A program made the translations under genes and the position numbers. Below, one piece after another: positions 16,964 to 25,216 of a stretch of 64,000 nt of DNA. Source of the stretch: Microbacterium sp. (GTDB lineage Bacteria > Actinomycetota > Actinomycetes > Actinomycetales > Microbacteriaceae); assembly GCA_017306415.1 (NCBI GenBank), contig JAFKIL010000002.1:310001-374000 (forward strand), in the 5' to 3' direction. Numbering within the stretch: position 1 is the stretch's first letter; the number at the start of each line of letters is the position of its first letter. The notes beneath the pieces were generated by a model. It did not search any database, was not told the origin of the DNA, and was given only the letters and a program-made list of their open reading frames with translations.

Positions 16964-18519
16964 ACGCGCTCGTTCCCCTGATGGTGACCCTGCCGCTCGT
17001 CGGCGCCGCCATCGCGCTCATCGCGGGGCGCCACCGTCGCACCCAGGTGCTCGTGTCGATCGTGACCCTGAGCCTCGTCCTCATCATCGCGGCCGTGCTC
17101 CTGGTCGCCGTCGACACAGGGTCGCCGATCGCGGTGTCCGTGGGCGGATGGCCCGTGCCGTTCGGGATCGTGCTCTACGTCGACCGGCTGTCGGCGCTGC
17201 TGGTGGTCGTCTCCAGCATCGTGCTCCTCGCCGTCCTGCTCTTCTCCGTCGGACAGGGCGCCGCGGACGGCGACGACGACACACCGGTGTCGATCTTCCA
17301 TCCCTCGTACCTGATCCTGGCGGCCGGCATCTTCAACGCCTTCATCGCCGGCGACCTGTTCAACCTCTACGTCGGCTTCGAGATCCTGCTCGTGGCCTCG
17401 TACGTGCTGATCACGCTCGGCAGCACCGAATCGCGCATCCGCACCGGCATCGTCTACATCGTCGTGTCGCTGGTGTCGTCGATCCTCTTCCTCGCCGCGA
17501 TCGCGATGATCTACGGCGCGCTCGGCACCGTGAACATGGTCCAGATCTCCGAGCGGATGACCGAGCTGCCGCAGGAGACGCAGCTGGTGCTGCACCTCAT
17601 GCTGCTGGTCGCGTTCAGCATCAAGGCCGCCGTCTTCCCGCTGTCGTTCTGGCTCCCCGACTCCTACCCGACCGCCCCCGCGCCGGTGACGGCGGTGTTC
17701 GCGGGACTGCTGACCAAGGTCGGCGTGTATGCGCTGATCCGCACCGAGACGGAACTGTTCCGCGACAACGACGTCAACACGCTGCTCATGATCGTCGCAC
17801 TCGCCACCATGGTCGTCGGTGTGCTCGGCGCGCTCGCGCAGGCCGAGCTGAAACGCATCCTGTCGTTCACCCTGGTCAGCCACATCGGCTACATGGTGTT
17901 CGGCCTCGCCATCGCGACGCCCGCGGCGATCGGCGCGACCGTGTACTACACGGTCCACCACATCATCGTGCAGACGACGCTGTTCCTGTCCGTCGGTCTC
18001 ATCGAACGGAGGGCGGGCTCGACCTCCATCCTCCGGGTGAAGGGGCTGATGCGCGCCGCCCCCGTGCTGGCGGTGCTGTACTTCATCCCCGCCATCAACC
18101 TGGGCGGACTGCCCCCGTTCTCCGGGTTCATCGGCAAGTTCGCGCTGTTCGACGCGGGTGCGCAGTCCGGGACGCCGCTGGCGATGGTGGTGATCGTGGG
18201 CGGGATCGTGACCTCCCTCCTCACGCTCTACGCCCTCATGCGCGCCTGGAACCTCGCCTTCTGGCGGGAGAAGGACGACCACACCGAGACCGAGACGCTC
18301 GAGCGGATCGCCTACCTCGGCGACGCGCCGGCCGCCGGCGTGCAGACCGAGCGCCGCGTCATCCCGCGCATCATGACGGCGACGACCGCGGGCATGGTCG
18401 TCGTGACGATCGCGCTGACGGTCTTCGCGGGGCCGCTGTACGACGTGTGCGCGCGGATCGGCGAGTCGCTGCTGCAGCCCGTGCACCTCTCCCAGCTGCA
18501 AGAGGAGGCGGGACGATGA
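16960..18519 (+). CDS. mrpD: Na+/H+ antiporter subunit D
   Basis: 519 residues, about 14 helices, the second NuoM/N-like proton-translocating module of the complex. Key polar residues of the family lie in FNLYVGFEILLVASYV (about 128-143, buried Glu) and the AELKRILSFTLVSHIGYM segment with the conserved Lys (about 295-312). Overlaps mrpC by 4 nt. Confidence 0.95.
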   Translation: MNALVPLMVTLPLVGAAIALIAGRHRRTQVLVSIVTLSLVLIIAAVLLVAVDTGSPIAVSVGGWPVPFGIVLYVDRLSALLVVVSSIVLLAVLLFSVGQGAADGDDDTPVSIFHPSYLILAAGIFNAFIAGDLFNLYVGFEILLVASYVLITLGSTESRIRTGIVYIVVSLVSSILFLAAIAMIYGALGTVNMVQISERMTELPQETQLVLHLMLLVAFSIKAAVFPLSFWLPDSYPTAPAPVTAVFAGLLTKVGVYALIRTETELFRDNDVNTLLMIVALATMVVGVLGALAQAELKRILSFTLVSHIGYMVFGLAIATPAAIGATVYYTVHHIIVQTTLFLSVGLIERRAGSTSILRVKGLMRAAPVLAVLYFIPAINLGGLPPFSGFIGKFALFDAGAQSGTPLAMVVIVGGIVTSLLTLYALMRAWNLAFWREKDDHTETETLERIAYLGDAPAAGVQTERRVIPRIMTATTAGMVVVTIALTVFAGPLYDVCARIGESLLQPVHLSQLQEEAGR

Positions 18520-19100
18520 CGCCGCACGCCAGGAACCTCCTCGTCCGGGTGTGGCGCCAGATCCCCTTCTTCACCTGGCTGATCGCGCTGTGGATGCTGC
18601 TGTGGGGCCAGTTCACGGTGCTCGCGTTCCTCTCCGGCCTCGTGATGGCGATCGTCGTCACGCGCGTCTTCCGCTTGCCGCCGGTCGAGCTGTCGGGGCG
18701 GATCAACCTGTGGTGGGGACTCCTCTTCGTCGGCGAGTTCGTGGCCGCGCTCGTGCGGGGCTCGCTCACGGTGGCGTGGCAGGTGCTGGACTTCCGCCGG
18801 CAGCCGGGCGCCGCGATCGTCGCGGTGCGGCTGCGGACCGATGACGACCTCATCATGACCCACACCGCGGTGACGGCATCCCTCATCCCCGGGTCGCTCA
18901 TCGTGGAGGTCGACCGCGACCGCCGCGTGCTCTACCTGCACGTGATCGGCATCCGGTCGGACGCCGACCTGGAGCGCCAGCGCGAGAGCGTGCTGCACTG
19001 GGAGCAGCGCATCGTGCGCGCGGTCGGATCGAGCGCGCAGGTGCGCCAGATCGAGCGCGGCGAGGCGGTCCCTGACCGCGAGCGGGGAGGTGCGCGATGA
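18516..19100 (+). CDS. mrpE: Na+/H+ antiporter subunit E
   Basis: 194 residues. Two N-terminal membrane helices (about 15-52) and a soluble domain with the family segment HTAVTASLIPGSLIVEVD (about 114-131). MrpE is needed for complex assembly. Overlaps mrpD and mrpF by 4 nt each. Confidence 0.93.
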   Translation: MTPHARNLLVRVWRQIPFFTWLIALWMLLWGQFTVLAFLSGLVMAIVVTRVFRLPPVELSGRINLWWGLLFVGEFVAALVRGSLTVAWQVLDFRRQPGAAIVAVRLRTDDDLIMTHTAVTASLIPGSLIVEVDRDRRVLYLHVIGIRSDADLERQRESVLHWEQRIVRAVGSSAQVRQIERGEAVPDRERGGAR

Positions 19101-19366
19101 CGTGGCTGATCGGCGTGATCTATGTGGTCTTCGCGGCGGCCGCGCTCATCACGCTGTGGCGGATCATCCGGGGACCGTCGATCCTCGACCGGGCCGTGGC
19201 ATCCGATGTGCTGCTCACCGAGGTGATGTGCGTCCTCGGCGCCGACATGGCGATCAACCACCACACCCGCACCCTGCCGGTGCTGCTGGTGATCGCGGCC
19301 GTCGGCGTCTTCGGCTCGATCGCCATCGCGCGGTTCGTGGCCAGGAAGGACAACGCAGACCGATGA
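19097..19366 (+). CDS. mrpF: Na+/H+ antiporter subunit F
   Basis: 89 residues, three membrane helices, with the MrpF core RIIRGPSILDRAVASDVL (about 19-36), which includes the conserved Asp. Overlaps mrpE and mrpG by 4 nt. Confidence 0.93.
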   Translation: MTWLIGVIYVVFAAAALITLWRIIRGPSILDRAVASDVLLTEVMCVLGADMAINHHTRTLPVLLVIAAVGVFGSIAIARFVARKDNADR

Positions 19367-19719
19367 ACGGACTGGATGTCGCCGCCCTCGTGCTGATCCT
19401 CATCGGCGCGCTGCTGTGCCTCACCGCCGCGATCGGGGTGGTGCGGTTCAAGGACGTGCCGACGCGGCTCCACGCCGCGACCAAGCCCCAGGTGCTCGGG
19501 CTGATCCTGATCTGCCTCGCCATCGCGCTGTCGCTGCGGTCGTGGCCCGTCGTGGCCTTCCTGGTGCCGGTCGTGCTGATCCAGCTCGCGACCGCGCCGC
19601 TGTCCGCCCACATGGTGGGGCGGCAGGCGTACCGCAATCGGACGATCGACGAGAAGAGCCTCTACGTCGACGAACGGGCACAGGCGCGCGAGCGCGAGCG
19701 TCGGCGGGACGAGGGCTGA
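19363..19719 (+). CDS. mrpG: Na+/H+ antiporter subunit G
   Basis: 118 residues, three membrane helices with the family motif FKDVPTRLHAATKPQVLG (about 29-46), then a charged tail. Last gene of the mrp operon; it ends 10 nt before the convergent lytic transglycosylase gene, with no clear terminator between them. Confidence 0.94.
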   Translation: MNGLDVAALVLILIGALLCLTAAIGVVRFKDVPTRLHAATKPQVLGLILICLAIALSLRSWPVVAFLVPVVLIQLATAPLSAHMVGRQAYRNRTIDEKSLYVDERAQARERERRRDEG

Positions 19720-19729
19720 GGACGGTCGG

Positions 19730-20626
19730 TCAGTACCAGTTCATCGCCTGCGAATGACCCCAGGCCGCGCACGGCGAGCCGTAGGCGCGCTTGATGTAGT
19801 CGAGGCCCCAGGCGATCTGGGTGGCCGCGTTGGTCTGCCAATCCGCGCCCGCGCTCGCCATCTTCGAGCCGGGGAGGGCCTGAGGGATGCCCGTGGCACC
19901 GCTCGGGTTGTAGGCCCGGTAGTTCCAGCCCGACTCCTTCTGCCAGAGCGACGCGAGGCAGGAGAACTGCCCGTCGCCCCATCCGTACCGGGTGGCCGCC
20001 ATGCTGCGCGCGGTCGCGCGGGCCCCGTCCGGAGTGTTCGTGCTTGCGAGCTGGATCGCGGCGGCGCGTGCCGCGGCGCGGGCGGCCTCGGCCTTGCGCG
20101 CCTGCTCGGCGTCGTACTCCGCGAGCTTCTGCGCCACGTTCGCGGTCGTGGTGCGCAGCTGGCTCGTGAAGGCGGCGACGGTGAGCGACGGCAGTTGGTG
20201 CGAGTCGTCCAGCTGCGCGATCTGGATCGCGAGGTCGGTGGTGTCCACCTTCCCGTGCGCGAGCACGCTGGTGCTGCGGGCGATTCCGACGAACAGCGAT
20301 GCGTCCTGGTCGACCGGACGCGGCGACTGGACGACGATGCCCGCCGGCTGGGCCGCCGCGGATGCGGAGGCGGCGCCGAGCGGGACCCCGACGGCCGCGA
20401 CGGTCAGCAGTGCGGCGGCGACCGGGAGGGCGGCCCGCGTGGCGCGTCGCGCGGATCGTCTCCTGGCGCGGCGCGTGGCGGGGGGCGTCGGGGACGGGGT
20501 GCGGGCGGACGGGCTGCGGTCGGTCGGGTGGTGGCGGGTCGGGGTGCTCGGGGTGTCCGGCGTCCCGTGGCGGGGGGATGCGTGGCGGTGGGCGGGCGTC
20601 TGGGGGTGGGTGGTGCGAAGGCGCAC
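19730..20626 (-). CDS. Secreted lytic transglycosylase-like protein (SLT domain)
   Basis: 298 residues if translation starts at the GTG at 20626, which has GGAG 5 nt upstream; the frame is open to 20698. A long basic Pro/Thr/His-rich stretch precedes a signal-type helix (LPVAAALLTVAAVGVPLGAA) ending in ASASAAA. The middle is helical and Ala-rich. The C-terminal 90 residues are an SLT-type muramidase domain with catalytic Glu in WQKESGWN, then NPSGATGIPQ and IKRAYGSPCAAW. It cleaves peptidoglycan glycan strands outside the membrane. The start is uncertain because the N-terminal stretch is unusually long. Confidence 0.8.
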   Translation of the reverse strand: MRLRTTHPQTPAHRHASPRHGTPDTPSTPTRHHPTDRSPSARTPSPTPPATRRARRRSARRATRAALPVAAALLTVAAVGVPLGAASASAAAQPAGIVVQSPRPVDQDASLFVGIARSTSVLAHGKVDTTDLAIQIAQLDDSHQLPSLTVAAFTSQLRTTTANVAQKLAEYDAEQARKAEAARAAARAAAIQLASTNTPDGARATARSMAATRYGWGDGQFSCLASLWQKESGWNYRAYNPSGATGIPQALPGSKMASAGADWQTNAATQIAWGLDYIKRAYGSPCAAWGHSQAMNWY

Positions 20627-21027
20627 GAGGCTCCGATGGTCGGACGTCCCCGCGACTCCGCCCGACCGCTTCGGGCGCGGCGGGCGGCGGTGCCGCACTC
20701 GGGATGCGACGCCAGCGCGGGCTGGTCGCCTCGGTGCGCGGGGCCGGGCATCGTCGATGCCCCGCCGTTCGGGGTGCGCGGGGCGGCGCGGATCGCACGC
20801 CGTACCGAGGCATCCGCCGCACGGCTCGGAGTCGCGCGACGGACCCGGGCCACGATAGGGGCCGTTTCTGGACGGTTCATCCGAGGTGCCTGTCCGTTCT
20901 ATGCACGTGGATGGGTGGTGGGGGCGCGGTCGGTTTCGGTGGTGCCGGGATTCGGGGATGGCCTAGGTTGTCCACAATAGGGGAACAAATATACGAATGT
21001 ATCGTGACACGTCGGTAGAATGAAGGT
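20627..21027. other. Gap upstream of the DUF222-HNH gene with a locally AT-rich promoter region
   Basis: About 400 nt. Most is GC-rich without visible genes on either strand. The last 60 nt are strikingly AT-richer than the surroundings. They hold TTGTCC-16-TATACG (20968-20973, 20990-20995) and a second hexamer TAGAAT (21016-21021) 6 nt before the ATG. ATACGAATGTAT (20991-21002) is an imperfect palindrome and may bind a regulator. Confidence 0.45.
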
Positions 21028-22416
21028 ATGAGCGATCTTCTTGCCGGTCTCGACGAGGCGGTCGCCGAGCTGCGGACCGCATGGCTCGGCGACGGTGGCG
21101 TCCCGCCCGCGGTGGGAGAACTGGGGCGGGATCGCCTGATGCGCGTCGTGCAGGTGCTCGGGGTGCTCGGCAGTCGGCTGGACGCGGTCCGGGCGCAGGT
21201 GGCGGCCGAGGTCGCGCGTGAGTCGCGGGTCGAATTGGGCGCGGACTCTCTGGCGAAACAGCAGGGCTTCCGCAACCCGACGACCCTCATCGCTGCGACG
21301 ACCGGGACGTCGGTCGGCGACGCCGCGCGACTGGTGCAGGTGGGCGAGGCCACGGTGCCGCGCCTGACCTTCAGTGGCGAGGCCGCGCCGCCGCGGCATC
21401 CGCACGTGGCACGCGCCATCGCCGACGGGGTCATGCCGGCTCAGGCTGCCGCGGCCATCATCGCGCTGCTCGATCGGGTGGCGCTGCGCGCGGGGCGGGA
21501 TGAGGTCGACCGAGCGGAGCGGGCGCTCTGCGCCCAGGCCGACGGTCTCACGCTCGACCAGCTCGCCAAGGTGATCCGGCGGGCCGAGGCGCACCTCGAT
21601 CCCGATGGTGTCGAGCCTCGCGAGCAGGAGCTGCGCGCGAACAGAGGCGTACGAATCTTCGAAAGAGACGGCATGTTCCACCTCTCCGCCGTCCTCGATC
21701 CAGAGACGGCGGCTCCGGTGAAGACCGCCATCGGTGCGCTCGTGAGCGCCGACTTCCGTGCGGGGCGGGCGTCCGCGGCAACCGGGCAAGGCGGCGAAGG
21801 CGGGGAAGGCGGGGACGCGGATCAGCCGCACCGGTCGGTACCGCAGCGGCAGGCCGACGCGCTCGCGGTTCTCGCGGCACACTATCTCGGGTGCGCCGAG
21901 ACCGATGAGCCGCTCGCCGGTGCCACCGTGATCGTGCGGGTTCGTCGAGAAGACCTCGAGTCGGGCGACGGCTACGGGCTCGTCGACGGGATCGAGCAGC
22001 CGGTCTCGATCGGGACGGTGCGGCGGATGGCGGCGGGCGGCGGTGTGCTTCCTTGGGTCTTCGGTGGCGAGAGCGAGATCCTCGACTGGGGCCGCGAGAA
22101 GCGGCTGTTCACGAAGGCCCAGAAACTGGCCCTGATCGAACGCGACGGCGGATGTGCGATGTGCGGATGCGATCCGGGCCGAGCACGTGTGCACCATATG
22201 CGCTGGTGGCACCGCGACCGCGGGAGAACCGACCTCGAGAACGGCGTGCTGCTCTGCGACAGCTGCCATCACCGCATCCATGAGAACGGATGGGAAATCT
22301 GCGTCGACGGTGCCGGGGTGACCGGGCGCGTGTGGTTCATCCCGCCGTCGCATGTCGACGCCGCTCGACGACCACGGCTCGGTGGGCGCGCGCGCTTCGA
22401 CTACCTCGCGGGGTAG
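21028..22416 (+). CDS. DUF222 and HNH endonuclease domain protein (13E12-like)
   Basis: 462 residues. The N-terminal DUF222 helical domain (about 30-320) is followed by a C-terminal HNH domain. The latter shows CAMCGC near 375, HHMRWWHRDRGRTDLENGVL (the H and N of HNH) and CDSCHHRIHENGW (zinc ligands and last H). The family is multicopy in many actinobacteria and related to the mycobacterial 13E12 repeats. Its role is unproven, but nuclease and mobile-element links are suspected. The ATG lies 6 nt after TAGAAT, so it is probably leaderless. A Gly/Glu-rich spacer (QGGEGGEGGD) sits near residue 255. Confidence 0.88.
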   Translation: MSDLLAGLDEAVAELRTAWLGDGGVPPAVGELGRDRLMRVVQVLGVLGSRLDAVRAQVAAEVARESRVELGADSLAKQQGFRNPTTLIAATTGTSVGDAARLVQVGEATVPRLTFSGEAAPPRHPHVARAIADGVMPAQAAAAIIALLDRVALRAGRDEVDRAERALCAQADGLTLDQLAKVIRRAEAHLDPDGVEPREQELRANRGVRIFERDGMFHLSAVLDPETAAPVKTAIGALVSADFRAGRASAATGQGGEGGEGGDADQPHRSVPQRQADALAVLAAHYLGCAETDEPLAGATVIVRVRREDLESGDGYGLVDGIEQPVSIGTVRRMAAGGGVLPWVFGGESEILDWGREKRLFTKAQKLALIERDGGCAMCGCDPGRARVHHMRWWHRDRGRTDLENGVLLCDSCHHRIHENGWEICVDGAGVTGRVWFIPPSHVDAARRPRLGGRARFDYLAG

Positions 22417-22435
22417 GTCGAAGAGGCGTGAGCGG

Positions 22436-22560
22436 CGGGGTCGACGTGGGTGGGTGGGTCGGCGTGGGCGGTGGGGTCGACGTGGGTGAGCGGGGGTGGA
22501 CGGGTCGGCGTGGGCGGCGGGGTCGAGGTTCGACTGGGTGGGCGGGTTGGCGGGGCCGGG
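22436..22560 (+). repeat. Degenerate G-rich repeats between two genes
   Basis: A phrase like GGGTCGGCGTGGGCGG followed by GGGGTCGA recurs (about 22458-22490 and 22505-22545), with shorter GTGGGTGGGTGGG runs. It is not coding in a convincing frame. It could have expanded by slippage or form G-quadruplexes. Confidence 0.5.
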
Positions 22561-22622
22561 TCCGGAGGAGGCGTTGACGGCGGGGCGTGCCGGGGGACCC
22601 GTATCGGGAGCACAATGGGGAC

Positions 22623-23642
22623 ATGCTGGGCGACGCAGAGGTCGCGGAGCTGACCGCGTTGCGGCGGCGGGCGTACTCCGCCGACGCCGACATCGCGCGC
22701 GACCCTGCCGCCTTGGCGCGGCTCGACGAGCTGGAACGTGCGGTGCTCCCCCTCCCGCCGCGGCCGACGGAGGGCGGTTCCCGTGCCCGAGGTGCCGGGT
22801 CGGATGGCGGGCAGGTCGGTGCCGTCGCGGAGAGCACCGGGGGGATCGACGGCGCCGGGTGGGTCGACGGCGCCGGGTGGGTCGACGGTGCCGGGTGGGT
22901 CGACGGTGCCGGGAGGGTAGCACTGCCGGGCGATATGGGGGCGGGGGGCTTCCGCCCTGACCGCGGGTCGGGTGAACGTGATGGGGCGGCCCGGGCGGGC
23001 GTCGGAGCCGGGGTCCCGTCGCAGGACGCCCGCACGGGGAGCCATCGGAGCGAGATGCCGCCCACCGCAGGGGATGACCCGGAGTCCGCGCGCCCACCGG
23101 GCAGGGCGCCGGATCCGTTCGCCGTCCCCGATCCCGCCGCGGTCGAGGCATCCCTTCCGATGCGTGTCATCCGACGGACGTGGCCGGCGCGCGCCGTCGT
23201 CGTCGCCGCCGTGCCTGCGGCCGTGGCGCTGCTCGCATTCGGGTTCGTGTTCGGTGGCGGCACGGCGTCCCCCGCGGCAGCGCCGACCCCAAGCCCGACC
23301 CACACGAGCGTGCCGCCGCGTCCGGGCTTCGCCGACAGCTACGCCTGGGCGCGGAGCGTGCGCACCTGGGACGTCGAGTCGCTCCGAGTGCTCGCCATGA
23401 TCGACGGCACCCGGATCTGGGCGGGAACGGTCGGCAGCGGCGCCGCGACCTGTGTCGCGATCGACGACCAGCGGACCGACCCGGTCGTCTGCCGCGTGAC
23501 CACCGACGTCTCCCGCGACGGCATCGTGGTCGACGCGCCACGAGCGCGCGACGACAACACGCCGGCCGTCCTGTACGTCGTCAACCCCTACGGGGAACCC
23601 ACCGTCACGATGGAGCGCATCATCACGGACCGCACGGACTGA
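22623..23642 (+). CDS. Hypothetical single-pass membrane protein with tandem hexapeptide repeats
   Basis: 339 residues from ATG 22623. The N-terminal part (about 1-185) is cytoplasmic, charged and then low-complexity, with four copies of a DGAGWV-type hexapeptide near residues 75-98. A membrane helix follows at about 188-215 (RAVVVAAVPAAVALLAFGFVF). After a Pro/Thr-rich stalk, an extracytoplasmic domain of about 105 residues contains two cysteines. I do not recognise the domain. It follows the DUF222-HNH gene by 206 nt of repeats. Confidence 0.7.
   Translation: MLGDAEVAELTALRRRAYSADADIARDPAALARLDELERAVLPLPPRPTEGGSRARGAGSDGGQVGAVAESTGGIDGAGWVDGAGWVDGAGWVDGAGRVALPGDMGAGGFRPDRGSGERDGAARAGVGAGVPSQDARTGSHRSEMPPTAGDDPESARPPGRAPDPFAVPDPAAVEASLPMRVIRRTWPARAVVVAAVPAAVALLAFGFVFGGGTASPAAAPTPSPTHTSVPPRPGFADSYAWARSVRTWDVESLRVLAMIDGTRIWAGTVGSGAATCVAIDDQRTDPVVCRVTTDVSRDGIVVDAPRARDDNTPAVLYVVNPYGEPTVTMERIITDRTD
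22845..22916 (+). repeat. Four 18-bp tandem repeats inside a CDS
   Basis: GTCGACGGCGCCGGGTGG is repeated four times head to tail with 1-2 changes per unit. The reading frame is kept (6 codons per unit), so copy-number change would not break the protein. Confidence 0.9.
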
Positions 23643-23660
23643 TTCGGCGCGGCAGCCGCG

Positions 23661-24212
23661 TCAGCGGATGCCGCGGACCGCCGCCAGCGCCTGCTCCAGG
23701 GCCGCGGAATAGTCCTCGGAATCCCCACGGATCCAGCGCTGGAAACCGTGATGGAACACAGAGCCCGCGGCATCCGCCGCCACCGCCGCAGTGAGCTCGT
23801 CCGTCCCGCGAGCGCGCAGCGCCGTCGCGATCCCGTCCCGCAGCGACGCCAGCTTCAGCAGCTCGCGCTCGCGCAGGCTCGCGTTGGCGTCGATCGCCGC
23901 CGCACGCCGCCGCGAGAAGTCGCGGTCGACGAGGAACTCGCGCGTCGCCCGAACCCCCGCGATCGCGGCATCGAACGCCGACGCGTCCACCGGAGCATCC
24001 GCGATCGTCTGCACGACCAACTGCTCGAGCAGCGCCGACCCCTCGAAGAGGACCTCCCGCTTGTCGGCGAAGTACCGGAAGAACGTGCGCTCGGTGACCC
24101 CCGCCCTCGCCGCGATCTCGGCGACCGTCGTCTCGTCGAACCCACGCTCGACGTAGAGATCGAGCGCGGCCATCACGAGCCTCTCCCGTGCCCCCGACTG
24201 CCAGCGTCCCAT
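23661..24212 (-). CDS. TetR-family transcriptional regulator
   Basis: 183 residues. The N-terminal HTH includes TTVAEIAARAGVTERTFFRYFADK (about 28-51). The C-terminal ligand domain is of the group seen beside SDR/epimerase genes. It is divergent from an NAD-dependent epimerase-like gene, and the gap holds a 20-bp inverted operator pair. The ATG lies 6 nt after TAGGAT (plus-strand 24219-24224), so it is probably leaderless. Expected to repress itself and the divergent gene. Confidence 0.9.
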   Translation of the reverse strand: MGRWQSGARERLVMAALDLYVERGFDETTVAEIAARAGVTERTFFRYFADKREVLFEGSALLEQLVVQTIADAPVDASAFDAAIAGVRATREFLVDRDFSRRRAAAIDANASLRERELLKLASLRDGIATALRARGTDELTAAVAADAAGSVFHHGFQRWIRGDSEDYSAALEQALAAVRGIR

Positions 24213-24225
24213 GAGACGATCCTAG

Positions 24226-24277
24226 TGATGACAGTCCATGACATCGGGGTATAGCATGATGTCAGTCACTGTCATCA
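24226..24277. promoter_or_regulatory. Operator pair and promoter for the TetR/epimerase genes
   Basis: TGATGACAGTCCATGACATC (24226-24245) and, inverted, GATGTCAGTCACTGTCATCA (24258-24277) match at 17 of 20 positions. A plus-strand promoter ATGACA (24228-24233), 18 bp, TAGCAT (24252-24257) lies between and under them. The first arm also lies next to the tetR -10 (24219-24224), so one bound complex could block both directions. Confidence 0.72.
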
Positions 24278-24291
24278 ACGGAAGGTGCACC

Positions 24292-25182
24292 ATGCACGTC
24301 TTCATCACGGGAGCCACCGGCTGGATCGGATCCGCCGTCGCGGCCGAACTCATCGACGCGGGTCACGACGTCACCGGCCTCGCGCGCTCCGACGCGAACG
24401 TCGAGAAACTCGAGGCCGCGGGCATCCGACCCCACCGCGGTGATCTGCACGACCTCGAGAGCCTGCGGGCCGGAGCCACCGGAGCCGACGTCGTGATCCA
24501 CTTCGGCAACCTCCACGATTTCTCGAACATGGCGGAGTCGGGTCGCGTCGAGCGCGCCGCCGTCGAGACCTTCGGCGACGTGCTGGCGGGATCCGGCGGC
24601 ACGCTCGTCGTCGCGTCGGGCATGGCCGGCACGGGCAGCGGCATCCTCACCGAGACGGATGCCTCGCCCCACGTCGGCCCGGACTCGATGCGCGGTGGCA
24701 GCGAGCACCTCGCCCTGAGCTTCGCCGACCGCGGCGTCCGTCCGATCGCCGCACGATTCGCGCCCACCGTGCACGGCGTCGGCGACCACGGGTTCATCGC
24801 GCACATCGCCGGGATCGCGCGCGAGAAGGGCGTCTCCGCCTACGTCGGGGACGGCGCCAACCGCTGGCCCGCCGTGCATCGCCTGGATGCGGCACACCTC
24901 GTGCGTCTCGCGATCGACGACGCCGCTCCCGGCACGGTCGTGCACGCCGTGGCCGAGGGCGGCGTGCCGACGCGCGACATCGCGACGGCGATCGGCGCGG
25001 CGCTGGGCGTGCCCGCGGTGTCCATCGCGCCCGAGGACGCGGCGGCGCACTTCGGCTGGATCGGGATGTTCTTCGCCATGGACCTTCCGGCGTCGAGCGA
25101 GTTCACCCGCGAGCGGTTCGGGTGGAACCCGACCCATCCGACGCTGCTCGAAGACATCGCCGCGGGCGCGTACACCGTCTGA
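24292..25182 (+). CDS. NAD(P)-dependent epimerase/dehydratase-family (extended SDR-like) protein
   Basis: 296 residues. The N-terminal Rossmann motif GATGWIGSAV is at about 6-15. The usual YxxxK active-site pair is not evident; the region reads DSMRGGSEHLA, so activity may differ from classical epimerases. The ATG at 24292 has GGAAGGTG 6-8 nt upstream; the in-frame ATG at 24238 lies upstream of the promoter and is rejected. Regulated by the divergent TetR gene. The substrate is unknown. Confidence 0.85.
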   Translation: MHVFITGATGWIGSAVAAELIDAGHDVTGLARSDANVEKLEAAGIRPHRGDLHDLESLRAGATGADVVIHFGNLHDFSNMAESGRVERAAVETFGDVLAGSGGTLVVASGMAGTGSGILTETDASPHVGPDSMRGGSEHLALSFADRGVRPIAARFAPTVHGVGDHGFIAHIAGIAREKGVSAYVGDGANRWPAVHRLDAAHLVRLAIDDAAPGTVVHAVAEGGVPTRDIATAIGAALGVPAVSIAPEDAAAHFGWIGMFFAMDLPASSEFTRERFGWNPTHPTLLEDIAAGAYTV

Positions 25183-25216
25183 CGCGGCCGACGAGGGCGG
25201 ACCCTCCGCGCCCCGC

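Noticed and set aside
22845-22916. Possible short CRISPR array
   Set aside because: The 18-bp units are directly adjacent with no spacers and keep a reading frame.
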